DNA of 64,000 bases from Klebsiella oxytoca (GCF_009707385.1 NZ_CP046115.1:1116001-1180000), one strand, 5' to 3'. Shown: positions 1 to 10,290, numbered from the stretch's first letter. Numbers and translations are program-made. Notes: a model not told the origin generated them from the sequence alone.

Positions 1-898
1 TCCATGCCGCTTGCTGTACGCTATATCCTTCAAGCAGATAGCTTCTCGCCCGCTCCAGCCGACAATCGCGCAGATAGTCAAAAACTGAACAACCGTAAGC
101 CTGACGAAATTTACTGCGCAAGCTGCTCGAGCTCATTGCCGCCCGCTGGGCCAGCTCGTTAAGGGTGTAGTCCTTTTCCGGAGCCTGCTCCAGCAGGCGG
201 CGAACCCTCTCCAGCCGCTGCTGTACGCCGTCCGCTGGCGCGAAGTGTTGCGCGCTTTCGTTCTGGCACACGCTCAGCCTGTGGCCGAACAGCTGCAGAA
301 TAAGTCCCTCGAGCATTAGCTGACGAGAAACGCGACTAAGCGCGCTCTGCTGCGCGTACTGGAGACCGCTCAGCAGAAAACCCGGAATCTGCCAGATAAG
401 CGTTGGCGTCTGGCACCTTTCCCATTCGCGCATTAATGAATCAAGTAGTCCGTCGCGCCGCGCGCCGTCCGGGTAGAGTCCGAGGGAGAGCGTGCGAAGC
501 CGGCAGTCGGCATCGTGGCGAGCGCACATGACCTGATGTTCGCTAAGACGCGAGGTAAAAGCCATCCCGGAGCGCACGAGGTGCTGCTCTCCGTTGAGGG
601 TCAGAGCAACGCAGCCTTCCAGCACTACCAGCATATAGAGAGGGCTACTATGCCGCGAGGTTGTCTCGTAGGGCTGTAATACCTGAACATCGGAATGGGT
701 CACGCACATTCCGCAGGGCAACGTCATCTCTTCCACTTCTCCTCGCAGTACCGGGCTGGCGTGCGATGGCTTTTGCAGCAGTTGCGGAAAGCGGTAGTCG
801 ATACCATACCGTTCACCAAACGCCAGAAACTCGCTGACGGAGAAGATTTTTCTCAGGGCGTGGCGGGCGGGCTCGTTCTGCGTAGTTGAATTGTTCAT
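1..898 (-). CDS. AraC-family transcriptional regulator, iron-regulated type (3' end cut by window edge)
   Basis: The minus-strand frame is open from an ATG at 898 to the window edge, about 299 codons, so the C-terminus is missing. The C-terminal part reads as the first helix-turn-helix of an AraC/XylS DNA-binding domain (LNELAQRAAMSSSSLRSKFR, followed by a FDYLRDCRLERA-type helix). The N-terminal ~200 residues are a ligand-sensing region without a clear motif. A good Fur-box-like sequence lies about 75 bp upstream of the start. The family and the Fur box together suggest a PchR/YbtA-like regulator of siderophore uptake; the target genes would be outside the window. Family confident, exact role inferred. 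Confidence 0.8.
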   Translation of the reverse strand, partial: MNNSTTQNEPARHALRKIFSVSEFLAFGERYGIDYRFPQLLQKPSHASPVLRGEVEEMTLPCGMCVTHSDVQVLQPYETTSRHSSPLYMLVVLEGCVALTLNGEQHLVRSGMAFTSRLSEHQVMCARHDADCRLRTLSLGLYPDGARRDGLLDSLMREWERCQTPTLIWQIPGFLLSGLQYAQQSALSRVSRQLMLEGLILQLFGHRLSVCQNESAQHFAPADGVQQRLERVRRLLEQAPEKDYTLNELAQRAAMSSSSLRSKFRQAYGCSVFDYLRDCRLERARSYLLEGYSVQQAAW

Positions 899-970
899 GC
901 GGTTGTCAGCGCTGGAAATGGAGCGTCATCGGATGGGGTAACCTTACCATTGTGCGGGCTGGGCGACAAT

Positions 971-989
971 AGAATGAGAATCATTATCA
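971..989. promoter_or_regulatory. Fur-box-like operator
   Basis: The sequence AGAATGAGAATCATTATCA matches the 19-bp Fur consensus GATAATGATAATCATTATC at most positions. It sits upstream of the minus-strand AraC-family gene starting at 898, so iron repression of that gene is likely. The divergent neighbour uxuR ends at 1051 and faces the same way, so the AraC gene is the natural target. Confidence 0.7.
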
Positions 990-1050
990 ATGTTGGCGAT
1001 GTTGCAGGAGGTGGCGCGGACAGGAGGTGTCCACGCGGCTGTATCAGGGA

Positions 1051-1827
1051 TCAGGCGTCGGCGTTGTCCAGCGGCCAGGAGTCAAACAGGTAGCCGTCGA
1101 AGTAAATATCATCAACGTTGGAGAACTCAAGGAGCCGACGTTTGACGTTCTCCAGATGCTGCCACATGGCGAGCTTTGCCGCCCGGGCGTCTTTTTTAAT
1201 TAAGGCGGCGAGGATCCGTTTATGATCCACCAGCCACTCCTGGCGGTAGTGGGTATCACTAAGATGACGATGTAGCTGGATCCACATAGGATTGTTTTCC
1301 CGCCACTGCCATGACTGACGGAACAGCTCCACCAGCATACTGTTATGCGTCGCTTCGGCGATAGCCAGATGAAACTGCATATCGCCGCTTTCGGTGCCAC
1401 CCGGCGCGCTACTGGCCAGCTCTCGCTCTTCCAGCTGTAAAGCCTGGCGCATTTTGATGATATCTTCCCGGGTTGCCTGCAGAGCGGCAAATTCGGCAAT
1501 ATTGCTTTCCAGCAGCTGGCGGGCCTGTAGCAGTTCAAACGGACCGGCGTCATTGCAATGATTGATATCCGTGTTCTCCGCCGCGCTTTCTCCAGCGGCG
1601 CTATCAAGCACGTAGATCCCGGCGCCGCGGCGCACTTCGACCAGCCCTTTGATCTCCAGCATGATCAGCGCTTCACGGACCACGGTGCGGGTCACGTCCA
1701 GCATCTCGGCGATCTCGCGCTCCGGTGGCAAACGATCGCCGGGGTTATAGGGCGTCTGGACGATGAGATCGCGAATCAACGCGCCAACTTCCTGATAGGG
1801 TCTGTGCTGAGATATTTGTGATTTCAT
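1051..1827 (-). CDS. uxuR: UxuR, GntR-family repressor of hexuronate genes
   Basis: 258 residues, the usual UxuR length. An N-terminal winged helix of the FadR/GntR type (RLPPEREIAEMLDVTRTVVREAL, about residues 32-55) is followed by an all-helical FCD ligand domain. It is nearly the same throughout as the E. coli UxuR I remember, including the C-terminal end FDGYLFDSWPLD. In the family, UxuR represses the uxuAB genes until D-fructuronate is present. It lies just downstream of uxuB on the same strand, as in E. coli, with a 136-bp gap that may carry its own promoter. Confidence 0.95.
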   Translation of the reverse strand: MKSQISQHRPYQEVGALIRDLIVQTPYNPGDRLPPEREIAEMLDVTRTVVREALIMLEIKGLVEVRRGAGIYVLDSAAGESAAENTDINHCNDAGPFELLQARQLLESNIAEFAALQATREDIIKMRQALQLEERELASSAPGGTESGDMQFHLAIAEATHNSMLVELFRQSWQWRENNPMWIQLHRHLSDTHYRQEWLVDHKRILAALIKKDARAAKLAMWQHLENVKRRLLEFSNVDDIYFDGYLFDSWPLDNADA

Positions 1828-1916
1828 GATGTTATGTTGTGAGATGCGATAGCCCGGTGGCTGACTATAGCATTTGGCCGGAGGGTTAGCATCTCTCTCC
1901 GCTGAAACAGAGAAAA

Positions 1917-1948
1917 CGGGTCAACCAAATTACCATTCAGTTGACCCG
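1917..1948. promoter_or_regulatory. Inverted repeat between uxuB and uxuR
   Basis: A perfect 9-bp inverted repeat, CGGGTCAAC (1917-1925) and GTTGACCCG (1940-1948), surrounds a 14-bp AT-rich centre. It lies just after uxuB and upstream of uxuR. It could be a transcription-attenuating hairpin or an autoregulatory operator; it has no T-tract on the minus strand, so a plain intrinsic terminator is less likely. Confidence 0.4.
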
Positions 1949-1963
1949 TGTCAGGGGAGGTGA

Positions 1964-3439
1964 TTACAGGATGGCGCTGACCGCCGCGACGCATTCGCGG
2001 GCGCCGCGTTCGCACAGCTGTTGGTACGCCTGCGTCACTGCCGCCACGAAATCGCTATTGTCCGGTAGATCGTGGGCAAAAATTCCGCTTAAGGCCAGTA
2101 GGGCGGCGACGCGCTCCGCGCCCTGATAACGCTGGTTGATCTGTTGGATCTCCGCCAGCAGCGGGTCGACGACATCAATGGGCTGCCCCTGTTCGTCGAT
2201 CCCCTGGGTGTAGCGCATCCAGCCTGCGACTCCGAGCGCCAGATGACGCCAGCTGCTGCCGTTTTGTAGATGCAGACGGATTGGATCCAGCAGGCGCTGC
2301 GGCAGCTTCTGGCTGCCGTCCATGGCGATTTGCCAGGTGCGGTGGCGCAGAGAGGGGTTGCTGAAACGGGCTATCAGCAGCGTGGCGTATGCCTGTAAGT
2401 CGGTACCTTCCGGCATGGAGAGCGTAGGCGCCTGTTCCTGCATCATCAGGGCGAAAGCGGCTTTGCGGTACGCCGGGTTGGTCATGGTGTCGGCGATGGT
2501 TTCATAGCCGCCAAGGTAGCCAAGATAGGCGAGGAAAGAGTGGCTGCCGTTGAGCATGCGCAGCTTCATCATTTCAAACGGCACCACGTCTTCAACGAAC
2601 TGCGCGCCGACTTTGTCCCACTCCGGTCGACCATTAACAAAACTATCTTCAATCACCCACTGACGAAACGGTTCGCAGGCGATAGCGCATGGATCGTAGA
2701 CGCCCAGCTGGTCGGCAATCTCCTGCAGCGTTTCAGGCGTTGCCGCGGGTACGATGCGGTCAACCATGGTGCAGGGGAAGGTGGCATGGGCTTCAATCCA
2801 CGTCGCCAGCTGCGGGTCGCGCGCTTGTGCGAGGCCAAGCACCGCCACTTTCGCCACGTGACCATTCTCGCGGACGTTATCGCAGGACATCACCGTAAAG
2901 GCCGGCAGCCCCTGTTCGCGGCGCAGGCGCAGCGCTTCGACAATGTAGCCGATGGCGGATTTCGGCGTCGCCGGATTAGCGAGATCGTGCTGAATCAGTG
3001 CGTTATTGAGATCGAGCTGTCCGCTGGCCGCATCGGTGCAGTAGCCTTTTTCCGTCACCGTCAGGGAGACAATCGCCGTTTGCGGACGCGTCATGGCGCG
3101 CAGAATAGCGTCACAGCCGTCGATTTCCGGATGCAGCGCCTCTTTCATTGCAGCGATAATTTTCAGCGCGGTGCTGTCTGCGCCTTTTTCCGCTACCGTA
3201 TAGAGCAACTGCTGATTTTTCAGATTTTCTATCAGGATGCGGTCGTTACCCGGCATCAGGTTGACTTCGCAGATGCCCCAGTCGCTGTCGCTGGTTTCCA
3301 GCAGATGATGAGTATAAAGCGCCTGATGCGCGCGGTGAAACGCACCGCAGCCCAGATGCACGATACGGGATTCCAGACGAGAACGATCCCACGCGGGGCG
3401 TGTAACCGGCAGGTTGCTGTCGGCAATGGTTGCAGTCAT
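1964..3439 (-). CDS. uxuB: D-fructuronate reductase (mannonate oxidoreductase) UxuB
   Basis: Member of the mannitol dehydrogenase family of NAD-dependent polyol dehydrogenases; it interconverts D-fructuronate and D-mannonate in glucuronate catabolism. The N-terminal nucleotide-binding segment shows the family motif LGCGAFHRAH, and the C-terminal half carries MKLRMLNGSHS, the usual active-site region with the Lys. I chose the ATG at 3439 (MTATIADSNLP, 491 residues), matching the E. coli N-terminus; the frame also has an upstream start at 3463. It lies 73 bp after uxuA and is probably cotranscribed with it. Confidence 0.95.
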   Translation of the reverse strand: MTATIADSNLPVTRPAWDRSRLESRIVHLGCGAFHRAHQALYTHHLLETSDSDWGICEVNLMPGNDRILIENLKNQQLLYTVAEKGADSTALKIIAAMKEALHPEIDGCDAILRAMTRPQTAIVSLTVTEKGYCTDAASGQLDLNNALIQHDLANPATPKSAIGYIVEALRLRREQGLPAFTVMSCDNVRENGHVAKVAVLGLAQARDPQLATWIEAHATFPCTMVDRIVPAATPETLQEIADQLGVYDPCAIACEPFRQWVIEDSFVNGRPEWDKVGAQFVEDVVPFEMMKLRMLNGSHSFLAYLGYLGGYETIADTMTNPAYRKAAFALMMQEQAPTLSMPEGTDLQAYATLLIARFSNPSLRHRTWQIAMDGSQKLPQRLLDPIRLHLQNGSSWRHLALGVAGWMRYTQGIDEQGQPIDVVDPLLAEIQQINQRYQGAERVAALLALSGIFAHDLPDNSDFVAAVTQAYQQLCERGARECVAAVSAIL

Positions 3440-3512
3440 AGCAAACTCCAGAGTGGGTCGCAAAAGGCGACCAAAGGGGAAAGGCGGGACGCACGGTCCC
3501 GCCTGTCAGGAA

Positions 3513-4697
3513 TTAGCGGCTAAAAAAAGCGCGCTGAATCGCCAGCTCGACGCCGCGAACTTCAGCCAGGCCTTTCAGGCGGCCAATGGCGGAATAACCG
3601 GGGTTAGTTTTCTTTTTCAGATCGTCGAGCATCTGGTGGCCGTGGTCAGGACGCATTGGGATAAGGTCCTCTTTGCCTTCAGCTTTACGACGATGTTCTT
3701 CTTCGACTATCGCTTTCACGACTTCGTACATGTCCACGTCGCCGTACAGGTGCGCCGCTTCGTGGAACGTTTTCGGATTCTCTTCCCGCAGAGTCGAGCG
3801 CAGGTGGGTAAAGTAAATGCGCGGACCGAACTTCTTAATCATATCAACCAGATCGTTGTCGGCGCGAACTCCGTAAGAGCCGGTGCACATGGTGAAGCCG
3901 TTAGCCGTGCTGTTCACCGTATCAACCATCCACTGCATATCCTCAATGGTAGAGACGATGCGCGGCAGGCCGAGAATAGGGCGCGGCGGATCGTCCGGGT
4001 GCACCGCCATCCGCACGCCAGCCTCTTCGGCAACCGGAATAATCGCTTTCAGGAAGACGGCGAAATTCTCGCGCAGGGCGGCTTTATCGATATCTTTGTA
4101 GGTAGCCAGATGCTGGCGGAATTGCTCAAGAGTATATCCCTCTTCCGCGCCCGGCAGACCGGCGATGATATTACGCGTCAGGCGCGCTTTATCTTCCTCG
4201 CTCATAGAGGCAAAACGTTGGTTCGCCTGGGCAATCTCTTCGGCGGTGTAATCTGCTTCCGCTCCCGGACGCTTGAGGATGTGCAGCTCAAAGGCGGCGA
4301 ATTCAATCTGGTCGAAACGCAGGGCTTTGGAGCCATCCGGCAGGACATATTCCAGGTCGGTACGGGTCCAGTCGAGTACCGGCATAAAGTTGTAGCACAC
4401 GGTACGAATCCCGCACTGGGCCAGATTGCGCAGGCTTTGCTGATAGTTAGCGATCCACTGCGCGTAGTTGCCGGTATGGGTTTTAATCTCTTCGTGAATC
4501 GGTACGCTTTCGACCACTGACCATACCAGCCCGGCTTCTTCCACGATGGCTTTACGCTTGAGGATCTCTTCAACCGTCCACACTTCGCCGTTCGGGATAT
4601 GGTGCAGGGCGGTAACCACTCCGGTAGCGCCCGCCTGACGGACGTCAGCTAAAGTGACCGGATCGTTAGGGCCATACCAGCGCCATGTCTGTTCCAT
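3513..4697 (-). CDS. uxuA: Mannonate dehydratase UxuA
   Basis: 394 residues, the standard UxuA length. It dehydrates D-mannonate to 2-keto-3-deoxygluconate, the step after UxuB. The N-terminus [28 protein letters not shown] and the metal-binding TIM-barrel segments (VHPDDPP, CTGSYG, RPDHGHQ) are typical of the Fe/Mn-dependent family. It is the first gene of the uxuAB unit; a UxuR/ExuR-type operator lies about 150 bp upstream. Confidence 0.96.
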   Translation of the reverse strand: MEQTWRWYGPNDPVTLADVRQAGATGVVTALHHIPNGEVWTVEEILKRKAIVEEAGLVWSVVESVPIHEEIKTHTGNYAQWIANYQQSLRNLAQCGIRTVCYNFMPVLDWTRTDLEYVLPDGSKALRFDQIEFAAFELHILKRPGAEADYTAEEIAQANQRFASMSEEDKARLTRNIIAGLPGAEEGYTLEQFRQHLATYKDIDKAALRENFAVFLKAIIPVAEEAGVRMAVHPDDPPRPILGLPRIVSTIEDMQWMVDTVNSTANGFTMCTGSYGVRADNDLVDMIKKFGPRIYFTHLRSTLREENPKTFHEAAHLYGDVDMYEVVKAIVEEEHRRKAEGKEDLIPMRPDHGHQMLDDLKKKTNPGYSAIGRLKGLAEVRGVELAIQRAFFSR

Positions 4698-5538
<841 letters not shown>

Positions 5539-5548
5539 GGAGCATCTG

Positions 5549-6100
5549 ATGACAAACCACAACTTCACTTTTCATATCACTACCGAATGTGACGCCGGTG
5601 ATATTTGCGAGGTCGAAACCCGAGCGTTCGGTTTTAGCAAGGAGGCTGAGCTGGTGGCCGATTTGCTCAACGATGAGAGCGCTTGCCCGATGTTATCTCT
5701 GCTGGCCAGGCATAACGGAAAGGCGGTTGGGCATATTTTATTTAGCCGGGCGACGTTCAAAGGGGAGTCTGACTCCCCGCTAATGCACATTCTTGCTCCC
5801 CTGGCGGTTATCCCGGAATACCAGGGCATGGGGGTTGGCGGATGGCTTATCCAAAACGGTATTGAACATCTGAAGGCGATGGGGAGCCTGGCGGTATTCG
5901 TTCTGGGGCATGCCACTTATTATCCGCGGCATGGCTTTGAACCTTGCGCCGGAGATAAAGGCTATCCGGCGCCTTATCCCATCCCGGAGGAACATAAAGC
6001 CTGCTGGATGCTGCAACCGCTTTCGGCCCAACCGCTGGGGAGAACGGGTCAGATACAGTGCGCCCGCGCATTGATGAAGCCCGAGCATTGGCGTGAGTAA
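5549..6100 (+). CDS. yjhQ: YjhQ, GNAT-family N-acetyltransferase
   Basis: 183 residues with a GNAT fold: the acetyl-CoA binding motif A reads as VIPEYQGMGVGGWLIQNGI (about residues 90-108), and the C-terminal HATYYPRHGFEP is the usual strand following it. In E. coli YjhQ is encoded directly after topAI and reported to counter it. Start chosen at the ATG after AAGGAGCATCTG. The acetyl acceptor is unknown to me. Confidence 0.88.
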   Translation: MTNHNFTFHITTECDAGDICEVETRAFGFSKEAELVADLLNDESACPMLSLLARHNGKAVGHILFSRATFKGESDSPLMHILAPLAVIPEYQGMGVGGWLIQNGIEHLKAMGSLAVFVLGHATYYPRHGFEPCAGDKGYPAPYPIPEEHKACWMLQPLSAQPLGRTGQIQCARALMKPEHWRE

Positions 6101-6111
6101 TCAATAAGGAA

Positions 6112-7746
6112 ATGATGATGACTATTGGCACGATTATTACCGGTTCCAGGCACATCGCGTTGTCATCCGGGGAGCGCAAAATTCCCTGGAATGATCCGGC
6201 TTTTAGCCAGCGTATGCTGGAGAACCATTTGTCGCAGGAACACGACTGGGCCAGCCGCAAGCTGGCCGTTATTGAACAACAGGTCGAGTGGATTACCGGG
6301 CAACTGCCTGATAACGCCCGCATTCTGGACCTTGGCTGCGGTCCAGGCTTATACACTCGCCTGTTGGCGAAGCGCGGTTTTCACTGTACGGGCGTCGATT
6401 TTTCTCCGGCTTCAATCGCCTGGGCCCGCCAGCAGGCAGAGGCGGACGGACTTGATATTACCTATCATCAGCATGATGTTCGCCACTACGAACCGGATGG
6501 ACAGTTCGATTTCATCATGATGACCTTTGGTGAACTGAACGTGTTCAGCGCGACGGACGCACGCTCGCTGATTAACCGCTGCGCGCAGTGGCTGGTTCCC
6601 TGGGGAAAGCTGCTGATCGAAGTTCATACCTATGATGAAGTTAAGCGTCAGGGAATGGCCGAGCCCGGCTGGCAGCGTTGCCCGCAGGGGCTGTTTCTGG
6701 GCGTTCCGCATCTGCTGCTGACCGAACACGCCTGGGATCCGGCGGCGCAAACCAGCTCAACGCTGTTTATGGCGATTGAAGAGAGCGGCAAGGTGACGCG
6801 CTTCGGCAGCCAAATGACCGCGTGGCACGATGAAGCTTATCTCGATCTGCTGCGCACGGCGGGTTTAACCACAATTACTCGCCCGGGTGAGGCGCAATGG
6901 CCGGTCAGCGAAACCTTTGCAGGCAAGCTATACGCGCTGCTGGCCGAAAAAAATGTTCCTAATTCTCTTACTGCCAAACCAATAAAAGGAATTCAAGCAT
7001 TGGATATCCCACGTATTTTTACTATTAGTGAAAGCGCTCACCGTATTCATAATCCCTTTACGCCGGAAAAATACGCCACGCTTGGCCGCGTGTTACGCAT
7101 GAAGCCGGGAACGAGGATACTCGATCTCGGCAGCGGTTCCGGGGAAATGCTCTGTACCTGGGCGCGCGACCACGGCGTCAGCGGTATCGGCGTTGATATG
7201 AGTGAGCTGTTCAGCCAGCAGGCTGAACAACGTGCACAAGAGCTCGGCGTTGCCGACCGCGTGGCGTTTATTCATCAGGATGCTGCCGGCTATATCGCCG
7301 ATGAAAAGTGCGATATCGCCGCCTGCGTCGGCGCGACCTGGATCGGCGGCGGCGTCGCCGGGACTATCGAACTGCTGAACAAAAGTCTCAAGCCCGGCGG
7401 GATGCTGCTGATCGGCGAACCGTACTGGCGGCGGGTACCGGCAACGGAAGAGCTGGCGCAAGCCTGTGGAGTCTCTTCGCTCGCGGATTTTCTGACTCTC
7501 CCCGAACTGGTTGCCTCTTTCGATGCATCTGGCTACGACCTCGTCGAAATGGTGCTGGCGGACCAGGAGGGCTGGGATCGCTACGAAGCGGCAAAATGGC
7601 TGACCATGCGCCGCTGGTTAGAGGAAAACCCTGATGATGACTTTGCGCCAGAGGTACGGGCGGAGCTGACGATTGCGCCCAAACGCCATGCTACCTATAC
7701 GCGTGAATACTTCGGCTGGGGCGTATTTGCATTGATTGCACGTTAA
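6112..7746 (+). CDS. Fused double SAM-dependent methyltransferase (N-terminal class I methyltransferase + YjhP)
   Basis: 544 residues containing two complete class I methyltransferase folds. The first (about 1-290) has motif I ILDLGCGPG near residue 72 and GVDFS at the end of the second strand. The second (297-544) has ILDLGSGSGEM and closely resembles E. coli YjhP over its full 248-residue length. Residue 297 is a TTG codon at 7000 in the place of the YjhP start, with AAGGA at 6986-6990 in front, so a separate YjhP could also be made by internal initiation. It follows yjhQ by 11 bp. Substrates unknown; N-terminal domain not identified further. Confidence 0.85.
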   Translation: MMMTIGTIITGSRHIALSSGERKIPWNDPAFSQRMLENHLSQEHDWASRKLAVIEQQVEWITGQLPDNARILDLGCGPGLYTRLLAKRGFHCTGVDFSPASIAWARQQAEADGLDITYHQHDVRHYEPDGQFDFIMMTFGELNVFSATDARSLINRCAQWLVPWGKLLIEVHTYDEVKRQGMAEPGWQRCPQGLFLGVPHLLLTEHAWDPAAQTSSTLFMAIEESGKVTRFGSQMTAWHDEAYLDLLRTAGLTTITRPGEAQWPVSETFAGKLYALLAEKNVPNSLTAKPIKGIQALDIPRIFTISESAHRIHNPFTPEKYATLGRVLRMKPGTRILDLGSGSGEMLCTWARDHGVSGIGVDMSELFSQQAEQRAQELGVADRVAFIHQDAAGYIADEKCDIAACVGATWIGGGVAGTIELLNKSLKPGGMLLIGEPYWRRVPATEELAQACGVSSLADFLTLPELVASFDASGYDLVEMVLADQEGWDRYEAAKWLTMRRWLEENPDDDFAPEVRAELTIAPKRHATYTREYFGWGVFALIAR

Positions 7747-7755
7747 CAGCAACTC

Positions 7756-7783
7756 CCCGGCATAGCCTTCAGGCTATGCCGGG
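7756..7783. terminator. Hairpin between convergent yjhP-like and MFS genes
   Basis: A perfect 12-bp stem (CCCGGCATAGCC / GGCTATGCCGGG) with a TTCA loop lies between two convergent genes. No T-tract on either side, so it is a strong hairpin that may stop transcription from both directions less cleanly than a classical terminator. Confidence 0.65.
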
Positions 7784-7797
7784 ACAAACGACAGGGT

Positions 7798-8961
7798 TTA
7801 ATTTTCCGGGTTCTCTTTAACAAATAAAGTCAGAACGAAGAAAATTGCCACAAAACCGATAATCAAATTGAAGCCCAGCGAGACGCCGTACATCTGCGAT
7901 ACCTGTCCAATAAGCCAGCCTGCAAAGGCTCCGCCCATTCCAGAAGCGACGTAAATCAGCCCCATCGTCGATCCGCTTTTATCGGTGAGTTTTGTCGCCA
8001 CAGCGGAGGCTGTAGGGAACAGCACCGACATCGCAAAACCAAATACCATAAACAGCCAGACAAACTGGCTGGCGAAGTAGCGGCTGGCAATAATGGCAAT
8101 CAGCGAGAACAGGGAAAACAGGATCAAGGTTTTGCGATCGCCCAGCTTGAGATTGATAAAGCCGCCAATAAACCGACCGACGGTGAACAGCATGGCAAAA
8201 CTGGAAATGACGTAGGCCGCCGTGACCATTTTGTCTTCCGCCGAAGCGCCAGCAACATCCAGCGAGCTGTAGAAGATGGGGAAAAAGTTCAGGAACGCGG
8301 CTTCGGCAGCGACGTAGAACAGGATAAAGCCAATCACCAGCATCAGGCGTTTTTGCCCAAGGATATGGACAAAATCAGAGAGCTTCATGTCCATACCCTG
8401 GGCTTTTTCCAGTTTCAGGCTGCTGAGTACCAGAATGATGATCGCCACAATAATGGCAATCCCAACGTAGAACAGGCGCCAGGAGACGTGATTTGAAAAA
8501 AGCTGCTGTAAAATCAGCGGGGTGGCGATCATCCCCACGCCGAACATGGCGTTAGACACGTTGAACATCATGCCGGCCTTTTCTTTGTAGAAGGTCGGGA
8601 TGACGGTAATGATCGATACCAGCATCGAACCGATTCCCAGACCGACAATCAGATAGAAGCCGAAAAACAGCAGCACGCTGAACGCCAGGCTGGTACCGAC
8701 CAGACCGACGGCCATCATCAGCGAGCCAATCAGCATCATGATCTTCAGCCCTTTCTTATCGGTAAAGTAGCCGGTGAGCAGGCTGGCGACCAGAAAGCCT
8801 ATCTGGAAGAACATGATCAGCGTACCGATCTGCCCCATGTTGAGATTGATATCGTGCTGGACCTGCTCGAGTATCAGGCCTTTTGTGTTCTGTATGCCGC
8901 CAAGAAGGAACATGGTGACGAACAGCAGGAAAAATACTTTCCATTTTTGTTGGTTAGCCAT
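7798..8961 (-). CDS. MFS transporter
   Basis: 387 residues from the ATG at 8961, which has GGGGAAA upstream. About 12 hydrophobic helices; the GYFTDKKGLK loop between helices 2 and 3 is the MFS signature position (G-X-X-X-D-R/K), and GRFIGGFINLKLGDRKT repeats it in the second half, like the fucose/FHS-type sugar permeases. Last gene of a three-gene minus-strand operon with a ROK regulator and a putative hydrolase, so it probably imports a sugar derivative. Substrate unknown. Confidence 0.82.
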   Translation of the reverse strand: MANQQKWKVFFLLFVTMFLLGGIQNTKGLILEQVQHDINLNMGQIGTLIMFFQIGFLVASLLTGYFTDKKGLKIMMLIGSLMMAVGLVGTSLAFSVLLFFGFYLIVGLGIGSMLVSIITVIPTFYKEKAGMMFNVSNAMFGVGMIATPLILQQLFSNHVSWRLFYVGIAIIVAIIILVLSSLKLEKAQGMDMKLSDFVHILGQKRLMLVIGFILFYVAAEAAFLNFFPIFYSSLDVAGASAEDKMVTAAYVISSFAMLFTVGRFIGGFINLKLGDRKTLILFSLFSLIAIIASRYFASQFVWLFMVFGFAMSVLFPTASAVATKLTDKSGSTMGLIYVASGMGGAFAGWLIGQVSQMYGVSLGFNLIIGFVAIFFVLTLFVKENPEN

Positions 8962-8977
8962 TGTTGATTTCCCCGTG

Positions 8978-10255
8978 TTAGCAAATGGGCTTTTGGTAAT
9001 GGTTGCCTGCGGCATCGAAAAGCGACTGTTCCGCCCAGCCGTAGCAGTAATAGAGCAGGTCGTCGCAGTCGCTCTGTTCTGCTGCATTAATGGCTTCCAG
9101 CAGCGCCTCCGCAGACAGGTTCCACATCTGGATCCCGCTGTAAATAAAGGTGCCTGGCTGCGATTTTTCCCGCACCAGATTGTTTTGCTGTTTGACAAAT
9201 TCGATCGGGAAGCCTTCCGCTTTAAACCGCTGATAGCTGATGTCGTAGGGCAGGCTGAACAGGCGCATAAAGGCGCGGAAAGCATTTTCGCGCTGGGCGT
9301 CATCTTTGGCGAAATGTTCAATGAGCCCCTGCACGTCCGCACCGCCGCCGAGCTTATGGTAAGGAAAGTGCTTCAGGGCTTTCGAAGAGCGGGTAAGGGC
9401 CTGATAGTCCTGGCCTAAAACCCAGGCGTAGGCTGGTGGCCAGAGATCGAGCCATAGCTCGTTCTCACCACCATCCTGGCTGCTGATTCCGGCCAGCAGG
9501 TTCTGCACGAAGCGGGAGACGCTATGCTGGCGAAACGCCATCCAGCGCTGCAGGAGCTGATCATTTAATAATGCATCGACCGTCGCCTCATACTGGCCGG
9601 CGTGCATGTGCTCCGCCAGCGTTTTCAGGCGCGCGCGTACCGCATCGACGTCGATGCCCGTCCGGGTCATTTCGCGCTGACAGTGCGGACAGAAGCAGGT
9701 AAACAGCCCTCTGGGGCTGACGCTCTTGCCTGCCCAGTCGGGATAACGGATGCGGTCGATCAGGAACGTGGAATAACCATACTGGGCCTTGATCGCGCTG
9801 AACGTGGCGATCCAGAGTTCAATAACGTCCGGGCCGTTAGGGCACAGCCAGTGTTCAACCGGGTTGCCGCGAAAATCGATCACCTGATTGTTTTCGATCT
9901 GCCCGGCAAAATCGCCGTTGAGAATATTTACCCAGGGGATCACTTTATACGGGCCGCTTTTGGTGGCCTGCTGCAGATCGCGCAGGGGATCGGCACCTGC
10001 AAGAATCGTAGGATCGACGCGCTGATTCAGGCGCAGGGGCGGCATATCGAGTTTGACATGCAGCGTGGCGGTACCTTGCACAAACTCATGCTTCGGATTG
10101 TGCGGCAGGCAGCCCGTAGGGTAGGGATTACGTTCAAAAATGGTGTTAACTTCAACAAAGAGGCTATAGACGGCGTTCATTTTACCGATGCGTTCAAGTA
10201 TCGAGTCGACGCCTTCATCAAGAATATCGTGCGGGTGTATATGGATACCGGCCAT
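8978..10255 (-). CDS. Conserved hypothetical protein, putative glycoside-hydrolase-like barrel
   Basis: 425 residues, no signal peptide. The N-terminus GIHIHPHDILDEGVDSILERI, alternating strand/helix pattern and segments such as VIPWVNILNGDF and YSTFLIDRIRYPDWAGKS suggest a TIM-barrel resembling uncharacterised glycosyl-hydrolase-like families. A CFCPHCQRE motif around residues 187-195 is typical of those groups. It lies between a ROK regulator and an MFS transporter with gaps of 35 and 16 bp, so it probably acts on the imported compound. Enzymatic activity is inference only. Confidence 0.55.
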   Translation of the reverse strand: MAGIHIHPHDILDEGVDSILERIGKMNAVYSLFVEVNTIFERNPYPTGCLPHNPKHEFVQGTATLHVKLDMPPLRLNQRVDPTILAGADPLRDLQQATKSGPYKVIPWVNILNGDFAGQIENNQVIDFRGNPVEHWLCPNGPDVIELWIATFSAIKAQYGYSTFLIDRIRYPDWAGKSVSPRGLFTCFCPHCQREMTRTGIDVDAVRARLKTLAEHMHAGQYEATVDALLNDQLLQRWMAFRQHSVSRFVQNLLAGISSQDGGENELWLDLWPPAYAWVLGQDYQALTRSSKALKHFPYHKLGGGADVQGLIEHFAKDDAQRENAFRAFMRLFSLPYDISYQRFKAEGFPIEFVKQQNNLVREKSQPGTFIYSGIQMWNLSAEALLEAINAAEQSDCDDLLYYCYGWAEQSLFDAAGNHYQKPIC

Positions 10256-10290
10256 TAGGGGCTCCTTTTTGTTCTGGCTGCTGGTGTGTA

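Noticed and set aside
2540..3523. Long plus-strand open frame across uxuB
   Set aside because: It is antisense to uxuB, which is an unambiguous gene; high GC makes such shadows common.
3414..4520. Long plus-strand open frame across uxuA
   Set aside because: Antisense shadow of uxuA, with no family and no ribosome binding site.
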